Of a stretch of 40,364 nt of DNA, positions 14,414 to 22,900 are shown piece by piece (positions within the stretch are counted from its first letter, which is position 1; the number at the start of each line of letters is the position of its first letter). Location of the stretch: NCBI GenBank assembly GCA_020627825.1, contig JAHDGD010000019.1, forward strand, positions 1 to 40,364, in the 5' to 3' direction. The stretch comes from Saprospiraceae bacterium (lineage in GTDB: Bacteria; Bacteroidota; Bacteroidia; Chitinophagales; Saprospiraceae). Position numbers and translations under genes: made by a program. The notes under the pieces were generated by a model. The model saw nothing but the letters and a program-made list of their open reading frames with translations. It made no database searches and had not been told where the DNA came from.

Positions 14414-14848
14414 ATGGAAGGAACATTTTATAAAACACCACTTAATTTTAGTAAGATCTTTCAAAGACAGGAGTTACCTAAGAGTAGTATTGAAGATTCT
14501 ATTGCTCAATACATAAACTTAGTAGCTACATCATCTTTTGGAGAGTGTAAGTTTGATGAATCTTTTGGTTGTAAATTTTGGGAAACTGACTTTGATTTGC
14601 TAGTTGATTATGCAGTTTTAAAAAATAAAATTACTCAAGATTTAACAGATAGTATTCAACAACATGAGAAAAGATTGAGACTGACTGAAGTTGTAGTTCA
14701 AATTAGAGAAGGAAGTATAGACTCTCCTCTTGCATCAATGCGAATGAAAAAGAAAGTATATGTACAAATAAAAGGATTTATTATAAAAACAGATAGACCT
14801 TTTCAATTTCAAGGATTTTTCTATCTAGGTCCTTTATCTTATTTATAA
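14414..14848 (+). CDS. tssE: TssE, gp25-like baseplate protein
   Basis: 144 residues, GPW/gp25 family, which nucleates sheath assembly on the baseplate. Visible family features are the SIAQYINLVATSSFGE segment after a polar N-terminus, the G-C-K-F-W-E-T-D stretch (about 52-59), and the RLRLTEVVVQIREG strand ahead of a C-terminal VYVQIKGFIIKTDRPF beta pair. The length is normal. It lies 17 bases after tssN and 21 before tssF, inside one operon. Confidence 0.85.
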   Translation: MEGTFYKTPLNFSKIFQRQELPKSSIEDSIAQYINLVATSSFGECKFDESFGCKFWETDFDLLVDYAVLKNKITQDLTDSIQQHEKRLRLTEVVVQIREGSIDSPLASMRMKKKVYVQIKGFIIKTDRPFQFQGFFYLGPLSYL

Positions 14849-14869
14849 TATTATTTTGAAGAGTATTTA

Positions 14870-16717
14870 ATGGAATCTAAACAGAAAATCAAAGACCGTA
14901 TATTACGTCGTGCTGCTAACTTATGGGGATATTTAGATAATGAAATAGAGACTAATTTTGATCCCATTGTAGCTATGTTACTAGAAGCTTGTGGAGCTGA
15001 GTTAGAAAAGTTATCTATCGAAATTGATAATTCAAGAAGTAGGGTAGTTGAGAGATTGATAGATATTATGTCTCCAGAATCTTATACAGGAAATAGTCCA
15101 GCTCATTCTATTGCTTATGGATTGCCTTTAGAAAATAACATGACTGTATCTCCAACCCATCAGTTTGTAGTAAAAAAGAGTGTTGCAAATATATATGACC
15201 CTACCCAACCCATAATTAAAGATGTCTATTTTGGCTCTACATCTAGCTTTAAACTAACTAATTCCAAAATAAACTATCTCATTTTTGGAAATAGTCTGTA
15301 TGAGGTAAACAGTTCTTTGTATAAAGAATCAATTATCAAAGCTAATTCTAGCTTGCCTTTATCCAAGCTTTGGTTAGGCATTAGAGTACAAGAAGATACA
15401 GAAGTTTTAAAAAAATTATTGTTTTATACAGATACACGCAATAATTATTATAGAGATTTTTATTTAAATAATATTAAGCAAGCAAACATCTATGTAGGTG
15501 ATAAAAAGATAAATTTTAAAGAAGGTTTTATTGATTCTCAAGAGGATATAGAGATAGAACAAATACTCAATAAAAAGTATAATAAACTAGCAAACATTAA
15601 TAAAAAAATAAATGGGTTCTATTCAGAAAAGTTTTTTCATTTAGAAGAAGATATTATTCTTAATCAAGAGAATAAAAAGATACCAAAAGATATACAAGAC
15701 TTATTTGATACAAGTGTTATAGAAGATTCTGAAAATATTGTATGGATGAAAATAGAATTTCCTCAAGTTATTTTAAAAGAAGTCTTAGAGGAAATCCAAT
15801 TAACTCTCAACTGTTTTCCAGTAGTTAATAAACAGTTATTAAAAGTATCTCAAAATATTAATTCATTTGTCAATTATGTTCCGTTGGAAACAGATGATTT
15901 CTTTTTAGATATAGAAAGTATAACTGATTCAAAAGGAAATTCATATCATTTAAATACATACAATCAAGAAAGTTTTGAAAAAGGGGAGGCTATTATTAGA
16001 CAAGGAGGAGTTGCTAGATTCGGACAAAGAAGCGCATCTGAGCATATTCAACATTTATTAGATTTATTAAAAGACGAAGCTGCTTCTTTTTCTGTGATAG
16101 GAAATGACTTTGTAAATAATCAGCTAAAACAACTTTATCAACTTATTGCTACTTTAGAACAGCAAGCTAATGAGAAGCAATGGATTCAAAGTGATTATCC
16201 ATATGTCATGATTAAGCCAAAATTATCTAAAGAAGAGTTACATAATGATTTTTTCTCTTTAGAGTTTTGGGCTACTTTAGGTGAATATGCCAATGATATA
16301 AAATCAGGAGCTATACTAACACCACTACAACGAAGTGATTTTGAGAATAATTCAGTTTTACTAATGTTACCTACTGTGGGAGGAAAGGTAAAAGTAACTT
16401 ATCAAGAAAAGATTGCTTCTTATAGGGAAGCACTACTCTCTAAGGGGCGTATTGTAACTCAAGCAGATATAAAAGCATTTGCATACAATCATTTTCGTCA
16501 AAATATAAAGTCTATTGAAGTAAAAAAAGGAACAGAAAAAGATAAATCACTAAAACAGGGTTTTGTAAGAACTTTAGAGATAATCTTAGAAAGGGATTAT
16601 GAAAAAGAGCCTCAACCCACAGAAAATGAATGGAACTATTTACTAAACAGTTTTTTACATACCTTGAAGAAGCGTTCATCTAATGTATATCCATACAAGA
16701 TAAAAGAGAAGAAATAA
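14870..16717 (+). CDS. tssF: TssF baseplate protein
   Basis: 615 residues. The N-terminus (IKDRILRRAANLWGY, then FDPIVAMLLEACGAELEKLS) is typical of TssF proteins of Bacteroidota, in which a helical start precedes a large beta-rich body. Middle conserved stretches include GGVARFGQRSASEHI (about 380-394), and a late DIKAFAYNHFRQNIKSIEV segment resembles the gp6-like end of TssF. It is the last gene of the 11870-16717 operon and converges on the RHS array. No clear hairpin terminator is visible before the RHS relic. Confidence 0.87.
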   Translation: MESKQKIKDRILRRAANLWGYLDNEIETNFDPIVAMLLEACGAELEKLSIEIDNSRSRVVERLIDIMSPESYTGNSPAHSIAYGLPLENNMTVSPTHQFVVKKSVANIYDPTQPIIKDVYFGSTSSFKLTNSKINYLIFGNSLYEVNSSLYKESIIKANSSLPLSKLWLGIRVQEDTEVLKKLLFYTDTRNNYYRDFYLNNIKQANIYVGDKKINFKEGFIDSQEDIEIEQILNKKYNKLANINKKINGFYSEKFFHLEEDIILNQENKKIPKDIQDLFDTSVIEDSENIVWMKIEFPQVILKEVLEEIQLTLNCFPVVNKQLLKVSQNINSFVNYVPLETDDFFLDIESITDSKGNSYHLNTYNQESFEKGEAIIRQGGVARFGQRSASEHIQHLLDLLKDEAASFSVIGNDFVNNQLKQLYQLIATLEQQANEKQWIQSDYPYVMIKPKLSKEELHNDFFSLEFWATLGEYANDIKSGAILTPLQRSDFENNSVLLMLPTVGGKVKVTYQEKIASYREALLSKGRIVTQADIKAFAYNHFRQNIKSIEVKKGTEKDKSLKQGFVRTLEIILERDYEKEPQPTENEWNYLLNSFLHTLKKRSSNVYPYKIKEKK

Positions 16718-16724
16718 AATATTT

Positions 16725-16955
16725 TTTCTCTCTAAAACTACATAAATATCATATTCAGCAAACCAGACAAGTTTACCACTTGTATCATAGGCGTGAGTAG
16801 GTTTTCCAATATAATCGGGAACAATATTGTATTTTTCTTACCCTACTAGCTTTGCTGACGGAACATAAGAATCTTCTTCATATACCCATGTAGTAAATTC
16901 ATTTTCATTGATAGGTTCTTATGTTTCTACTTGTATAAATTGATTTTCAACTAAA
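16725..16955 (-). pseudogene. Degenerate RHS core relic
   Basis: Minus-strand translation gives EPINENEFTTWVYEEDSYVP, SAKLVG, a stop, then EKYNIVPDYIGKPTHAYDTS and GKLVWFAEYDIYV. It lines up with the end of the RHS barrel in the full-length protein (EPLNENELTTWVYEEGSFVP ... YLGTPESAYDATGKKVW). At least two in-frame stops (TAA) are present and the toxin tip is missing. It is the most decayed and most distal member of the RHS tip array. Confidence 0.8.
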
Positions 16956-16965
16956 TATATCTACA

Positions 16966-17580
16966 CTACCAAATCACTAACGTTCCATCTGCTTTACTTA
17001 CTTTATAATCTTCACCATGAAATTCATCTTCAGTATCAATATCTTCATCTTTTTGAAACCCGTCCCAACCAATAATTGTATAACCTTTTTCTAAAAGTGG
17101 TAAAACATCTAATCCAAATGTCGTAATATTTGGAAAATATTGTTGATAGTAGATTTCAAAAAACATTGATTTTACTAATAACTCTAATCGTATATCAACA
17201 TTGATATTATTTAGAGCGATGAATTGTTCTTTGATACTGACAATGTTAAGTGAACTTTTATCAATTTCTTTTTCAATCTCCTTTTCTAATCTTGACCAAG
17301 TATTATCACGCATTTGGTGGTCTTTTGTATATAGCTCAAAACCAAATTGATTATTTACTTCATAGTAAAGAGCTGTTAAACTATTTCCACCACTGTAGTT
17401 ACACTTTATAAAGTAATCTTTTAATATTTCTATATCAGATACTACTTTTAGGTTGAACTTTGTGTAATTGCTCACTTCTTCTTTATCTTTAAACCATTTT
17501 ATCTCCTCCAATTGTAATAGAAGATTCTTCATTTCTGGAGTAAACGAGACATCTTGAAAACGATATTTTAAGCCAAACAT
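16966..17580 (-). CDS. Unknown cytosolic protein, probable RHS-tip immunity (third set)
   Basis: 204 residues, no signal peptide, no membrane segment and no family I recognise. Acidic C-terminus (KDEDIDTEDEFHGEDYKV), with an aromatic-rich middle (FEIYYQQYFPN). It starts 24 bases after the stop of a toxin C-terminal scrap (17605-17718). That toxin/immunity spacing and the low-conservation character fit an immunity gene whose RHS toxin has mostly been lost. A cytosolic immunity protein would suit a nuclease or other intracellular toxin. Confidence 0.6.
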   Translation of the reverse strand: MFGLKYRFQDVSFTPEMKNLLLQLEEIKWFKDKEEVSNYTKFNLKVVSDIEILKDYFIKCNYSGGNSLTALYYEVNNQFGFELYTKDHQMRDNTWSRLEKEIEKEIDKSSLNIVSIKEQFIALNNINVDIRLELLVKSMFFEIYYQQYFPNITTFGLDVLPLLEKGYTIIGWDGFQKDEDIDTEDEFHGEDYKVSKADGTLVIW

Positions 17581-17604
17581 AATAAATAAAAATTGTTAAA
17601 AATA

Positions 17605-17718
17605 TTAATGATGAGCAGTACGTCTTGAAATATTGGGAATCCTTGACCAAGGACGTAATCCATTTCTCATTTGTTTAACAGCAGCTATGAATACACCTCT
17701 AAAAATTGCTACCAATAC
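17605..17718 (-). pseudogene. C-terminal scrap of an RHS toxin
   Basis: An open minus-strand frame of about 37 codons ends in QMRNGLRPWSRIPNISRRTA, then HH and TAA at 17605-17607. It has no start and follows a stop codon at 17719-17721. The strong terminator of the upstream set lies just before it. Basic, His-ended and immediately ahead of an immunity-like gene, it reads as the 3' tip of a former toxin gene. The toxin family cannot be named. Confidence 0.5.
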
Positions 17719-17722
17719 CTAT

Positions 17723-17758
17723 ACAAAAAAAATCAGACAATCTAATGAGAGTCTGATT
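17723..17758 (-). terminator. Strong intrinsic terminator after the second RHS-tip set
   Basis: Perfect 8-bp arms aatcagac (17731-17738) and gtctgatt (17751-17758). On the minus strand the hairpin runs straight into a run of eight T. It lies 63 bases past the stop of the 188-residue gene. Confidence 0.8.
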
Positions 17759-17821
17759 CCAAATAAATGTATTTCTCAGCTCATAAAGCTAATTTAAGTA
17801 AGAGCCTATGTTAATTCATCT

Positions 17822-18388
17822 TTATTCAAAGAAAAATTGCATAAAGCCTTTTTGATAATGTTCATCTAAATTATTTTCTAACATAGAAGATATATTATCC
17901 AAATAATCAGGAAGTAATTCATCTTCGTCTTCATCTCGTGTAGTGAAGTCATATTTTTCCTCTTCTAAAATCATACATTCAGATATAGTTCTAAAAAATA
18001 TAGCTAAACTTGGAGATAGTGGAAAAAATATTTTTCCGTTTATTGTTCCATTTACTTTTTTGCTTTCCTTATCATAAAATATAGCATCTCCTGAACGATC
18101 AGCAAATACGACCCAATTTTTATTCCAAGAAGCATCATTATTTTCCCAATCTCCTTGTTTATTTTTTATAAGATACCATCCTTCTTGAGCCTTAGAAAGA
18201 TCTGGCTTGATAGTAATAAACATTTCTCCACCAATAGTTAAAGCTTGATCAAAAGATAGTAATTCATATACTTGTTCTATAGATTCATCAGAATCTATAG
18301 AAGTATCATTATAACTAACACTACCCATATTAATTTCTTGACGAGAAAAAACTATTGAAAATTGTTTTAGAGATTCTTTTAAATTCAT
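17822..18388 (-). CDS. Probable immunity protein for the orphan RHS tip, SUKH-like
   Basis: 188 residues without signal peptide. The central stretch (NKNWVVFADRSGDAIFYD, then NGKIFFPLSPSLAIFFRTI) resembles the SMI1/KNR4 (SUKH) immunity fold, in which a W-x-V-A-x-x-x-GD-x-I-x-x-D strand set precedes a helix. The usual SUKH N-terminal motif is not obvious, so the family call is weak. The C-terminus is strongly acidic (RDEDEDELLPDY). It starts 24 bases after the stop of the HNH-type RHS tip, the expected place for its immunity gene, and is followed by a terminator. Confidence 0.6.
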   Translation of the reverse strand: MNLKESLKQFSIVFSRQEINMGSVSYNDTSIDSDESIEQVYELLSFDQALTIGGEMFITIKPDLSKAQEGWYLIKNKQGDWENNDASWNKNWVVFADRSGDAIFYDKESKKVNGTINGKIFFPLSPSLAIFFRTISECMILEEEKYDFTTRDEDEDELLPDYLDNISSMLENNLDEHYQKGFMQFFFE

Positions 18389-18412
18389 CTTGTTGATATA
18401 GTTTTATATTGT

Positions 18413-19285
18413 TTAATGAGTAGATTTATTTCTATCAATCAAACGTCCTTTAGTCTTATTAGTATAAGCACCTCTATGTCCTTGATTTGATAATAAATGT
18501 TCATCAACTCCTGAAGGATGATTTGCGTTTTGTAGGAAAATAATATTTTTTGGATCACCTTGCCAAGTAGGGAAATCAGCTACATTATTAATGTGATGAC
18601 CTGTATATCCAGCATTTGACATAATACTAGTCAAACGACTTCCTGAATTACTACTATTGATAAGATTAATTTCTGCTTGAGTCCAATCTCTAGAACCCTG
18701 CCCTGTTCTTCTAATGAGAGCTTGTTCCTCTTTCCAAGCTCTATTTATAGCTGTTGATCTTCCCCCTCCTCTAGGAGTTACTTTGTCAGGTTTATACCTA
18801 ACAAGGTTGTTTACTGTTAAGCCAAATATATCAACAAAACTATTAGAATCATAGACATAACCATAAAAATTGGGATTCTCTCCTATTAGACCGATAGGGT
18901 CTTGACTGATATAAGTCCCAGATTGAGGGCTATAATATCTAAATCGGTTGTAATATAAATCAATCTCTACGTCATGGTATTGACCTTGATAACGAAAAGG
19001 CACAAAATGAGCTTGTCCATCAAGACTACGGATTTTTCCATATACATCCAGCTCACAAGACCACACCTTTTTACCAGTAGCATCATAAGCTGCTTCTGGT
19101 GTACCTAGATAATTGGAGATGATAGAATATTTATCTTTTCCTACCAGTTTTGCACTTGGAGTGAAGCTACCTTCTTCATACACCCACGTAGTGAGTTCGT
19201 TTTCATTGAGTGGTTCTCCTGTCTCACTAGATAACTCGCCTCTTTCATTAACAGTAAGTTTGGGTCTTTCTTCTGAGTTGTATTT
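18413..19285 (-). CDS. Orphan RHS tip with HNH/GHH-type nuclease toxin
   Basis: Open frame of about 290 codons from after a TAG (19286-19288). No good ATG exists; the first plausible start codon is GTG at 19183. The first about 150 codons repeat the end of the RHS barrel (LTVNERGELSSE, YNRFRYYSPQSGTYISQDPI, DSNSFVDIFGL) and match the full RHS gene at 20317-20785 very closely. The last about 135 residues differ completely and hold GYTGHHINNVADFP, PKNIIFLQNANHPSG and a final basic tail, fitting an HNH/EndoVII-type nuclease of the GHH kind. With no N-terminus it cannot be exported by itself. It is a displaced tip that could be reinstated by recombination with the full gene. Confidence 0.75.
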   Translation of the reverse strand, partial: KYNSEERPKLTVNERGELSSETGEPLNENELTTWVYEEGSFTPSAKLVGKDKYSIISNYLGTPEAAYDATGKKVWSCELDVYGKIRSLDGQAHFVPFRYQGQYHDVEIDLYYNRFRYYSPQSGTYISQDPIGLIGENPNFYGYVYDSNSFVDIFGLTVNNLVRYKPDKVTPRGGGRSTAINRAWKEEQALIRRTGQGSRDWTQAEINLINSSNSGSRLTSIMSNAGYTGHHINNVADFPTWQGDPKNIIFLQNANHPSGVDEHLLSNQGHRGAYTNKTKGRLIDRNKSTH

Positions 19286-19286
19286 C
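18828..19286. repeat. RHS core direct repeat, orphan copy
   Basis: Roughly 460 bp highly similar to about 20327-20785 (offset about 1499), ending sharply at the tatttc just before the TAG at 19286-19288. It is the homology by which the full RHS gene and the orphan tip could exchange toxins. Confidence 0.8.
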
Positions 19287-19327
19287 TAAGCGAGCTTTTG
19301 ATGTTTATTTAAGAAAATAGAAATATA

Positions 19328-19942
19328 TTAAATCGACTTATAGACAGTGTCTGTATCTCCATTTTCAAAGACTTTAGTAATGCTTTTAAGCTCATTAGCT
19401 GAATCATAATTAAAAATCTCTTTGAAGGGATTTAACTCATTTCCTTTTCTATCTATTTGCATTACATCAATACGAATAAGCAAATTATCATCTGAATATA
19501 CGTACTGTTCTCTTCTTCCTCCACGCCTTCCTTTAGATAAAACTTTGATAATTCTATTTTTATCTTTTTCTACGAAATAATAAGATATATTCTGTAAATC
19601 ATTGCTATTTGTATACCTATAAGACACGATTGAAGTTTCATCATATATAAAAAATTGATGATAAAAGTGATTTTTTATTTCGATACCTTCTTTAATTTCA
19701 ATTAGTTTATCTTCTTTATCAAAACCGTATATATACACATTATCAAAAGATTTTATCTTATCTTTATCTTCAATAATTTTTCCTTTTTGCAATCCAAGAC
19801 GCTGATATGAAAAAGGTAAAATATTAAAATATTCTCCCAAAGAATACTTAGAGGTAGTAATTTTTTCTTCTATATTTTGCTTCATATTGTGGAAGCTATC
19901 CTTCTCAACGTTAAATTTTGTCTCTAATTCTGTATATGTCAT
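19328..19942 (-). CDS. Probable immunity protein for the RHS-AHH nuclease
   Basis: 204 residues, no signal peptide, no recognised family. N-terminal half is lysine/glutamate-rich; the C-terminal half is predicted beta-rich (SYRYTNSNDLQNISYYFVEK; EQYVYSDDNLLIRIDV; KSITKVFENGDTDTVY). Its ATG overlaps the RHS stop as ATGA, so it is translationally coupled to the toxin. This position is diagnostic for immunity genes in polymorphic toxin loci, and a cytosolic location fits a nuclease toxin. Confidence 0.7.
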   Translation of the reverse strand: MTYTELETKFNVEKDSFHNMKQNIEEKITTSKYSLGEYFNILPFSYQRLGLQKGKIIEDKDKIKSFDNVYIYGFDKEDKLIEIKEGIEIKNHFYHQFFIYDETSIVSYRYTNSNDLQNISYYFVEKDKNRIIKVLSKGRRGGRREQYVYSDDNLLIRIDVMQIDRKGNELNPFKEIFNYDSANELKSITKVFENGDTDTVYKSI

Positions 19943-22900
19943 GGTTTTATTTTAAAAATACCTGATTGTAGTTCATCACCAATTTCCATTAGTGCGTCCT
20001 CAAAATCAGATTTGTTATTAATGTTTTTAAGTTTTTCATAGACATTCTTTTTATACTCGTTAGTATGAACTCTACTATGAGAATGTGCATTTGTACCTGC
20101 GTTGTTTTTCACTTTAGAAGAGGTAGGTAAATAAACACCATTTGCACTATCGTTTTTGTCTATCCCTAACTTTTTCATTTTCTTTCTTAACTCAATCATT
20201 CTAGAATCTGTAGAGTTAGACATTACTATGTGGTGAGCTGAGTTTTTATGTTTTGGTTCTACTATTCCATCTTGTTGCATATTTTTTCTCAATTTTGCAG
20301 CATCTGAAGAACAGTTTAGTCCAAAAACGTCTATCCATATATTAGAATCAGATACATAAGCATAGAAATTTGGATTATTACCTTTCAAGCCTATTGGGTC
20401 TTGAGAAATATACCCTCCTAATTCAGGCGAATAATATCTAAATCGGTTGTAATATAAGTCTATCTCTACGTCGTGGTATTGACCTTGATACCTAAATGGG
20501 ACAAAATGAGCTTTTCCATCAAGACTACGAATGTTTCCATAAACATCTAGCTCACAAGACCACACTTTTTTACCTGTAGCATCATAAGCTGATTCAGGTG
20601 TACCTAGATAATTGGAGATGATAGAATACTTCTCTTTCCCTACTAGTTTAGCACTCGGTACAAAACTACCTTCTTCATACACCCACGTAGTGAGTTCGTT
20701 TTCATTGAGTGGTTCTCCTGTCTCGCTGGATAACTCGCCTTTTTCATTAACAGTAAGTTTTGGTCTTTCTTCTAAGTTGTATTTCCATTCGTGCAAAATG
20801 ACATTCCCATCCCAAACATACCTATAAATACTCTTAGCTGTATGATTTATTTTAGCAGTTCGTCTTCCAAGAGCATCGTACTCAAAAGAAATATGTTCGT
20901 GATTTGGTTTTATGACTGCTTTGAGCATTCCATTTCCATACCAGTGATACGTCCATTTACGTAGGCTGCTAGGAGTTTCTTTTGCTGCTCTTTCATGGTC
21001 TTCTGCCAACAAACTACGCACTACTTTGGGTTTAGCTGCTTTTCGTTCTGTTTTGTATTGAAGATTACCCTCCTCATCGTATTCATAAAAATACGTCTCA
21101 TCTTCCAAGAGTTTACCTCCCTTATCGTATTTTCTATCCGAACGGGTAGAAGTTTTAAATAAATTACCAATGGCATCAGGCATTTTATAAATCGTCTCTA
21201 CACCATTATAATCTGCACTCAATAGATTGCCCTGTGGGTCGTAGTCAAACTCTGTTTTTTGTCCTGTACCTTCGTTTAGGATTTTGTCTAAACGATTGCC
21301 TTTGCTCCAAAAGTAGCGTTTTCGGCTACCTTCTACGTTCTTGCCTTGAATATTTTGTAGGGTTACACGTCCTAGACGGTCTCTTTGGGTATGTACTTCT
21401 ACATTTCCTGTCGTATAACGTGCCAGTTCTAAGCCTAGGCTATCTCTTTCAAAACGGCTTTGCCAACCTTCTTTGGTATCAATCTGTGCTAAAGAACCAT
21501 CTGTATTGAAGGAGTTTTGTATATCTGCCCCCAAGGAAGAACTTATTTTTATACGATTGCCTTCATCGTCGTATTGGCTCTTTATACTATACTCATTTTG
21601 TGATTCTTGAATCACTCTGCCCAAATTGTCTCGCTGATACTGTATTGTAGAAGTAGGGTTGGCTGCTTCTATGAGCATTCCATCATCATCATAAGTAAAA
21701 TATTCTGTATAGCCGTCGTATTGTTCAGCTTTCAAAATATTTCCTACACCATCGTAATGGTAGCTTGTCCAACGCTCAGCAGGACGTAAAACTCTAGTTA
21801 CTCTCCCTCCTAAAGTGCGATGATAACGACGTTGTAAGCCATCAAAACCCCACTCTCCTATCACATCACCTACACCATCTCGTACAAAACGATAAGATTC
21901 GCCTTTTTCATTAGTGATAGTTTTGAGCTGTTCTTCGTTATCGTAGTTAAAGAGAACTGTTTTTCCATTTTCAGTACGGCTTTTTAAAAGTCCTAAACCC
22001 CAATAAGTAAAAGTTACCTCACGCAAATTGTCTTTAGCTGAAATAATATTTCCTGCATTATCATATTCAAAAATATGATGGTTGCCATCAGGCTCAAACA
22101 ACTGGGTAACATTCCCCATTTTATCGTAGCTAAAACGAGTTACGTTACTCTTAGTATCTGTACTACTAAGCAAATTTCCCAACTCATCATATCTCCAATG
22201 GCTTTTTGTACCATCAAAGTGTTCCACGGTAGTTAGATTGACGTATTCGTCCCAAAAAAACTGAGTCGTTTTACCTTTGTGGTCAGTCATTTTACTAAGC
22301 AACTTTCCATCGTACTCAAAACCGAGTGTAGCATCATTAGGGAATGTACGTTCTATCAGTTTGCCTTCTTCGTCGTATTCCCACTCTAAAGTAGCTCCCC
22401 CAGCCGAACTATAATTCAAAAGACGATATTTATCATCATAACTAAAAGTACTAACTTTTTGATTCGCATCAGTTAATTTTGATATGTTACCAAATTTGTC
22501 GTATTCGTATTTTGTCGTATTGCCATCAGGGTCAGTCAGTACAGAAAGCTCATCATAGATATTATAAGTTTGATATGTATCTCCCTTTTTGGCATCTGTG
22601 ATTCTATAAATTAAGGACTTATCATCATAAAAATAGGTCGTAGTCTGTCCTAATGAGTTAGTAGTAATGGTTTTTCCTTCTTCGTATTTTGTCCAGTATT
22701 CCAAAATACCTTCGTCTCCCCAAGTATGAATACATTTGGCATCTTCGTCTTTTCTATCGTATTCCCAATAAAAACTAAGTCCACTTTGGTTGGTAAGTTT
22801 GCTAAGTAGTCGTCCTTGATACTCAAAGTGTTTGGTTGCTCCGTTGGCTTCTGTTACACGAGCTAAGTTTCCTTCCTCATCATAATCATAACGAATGAGA

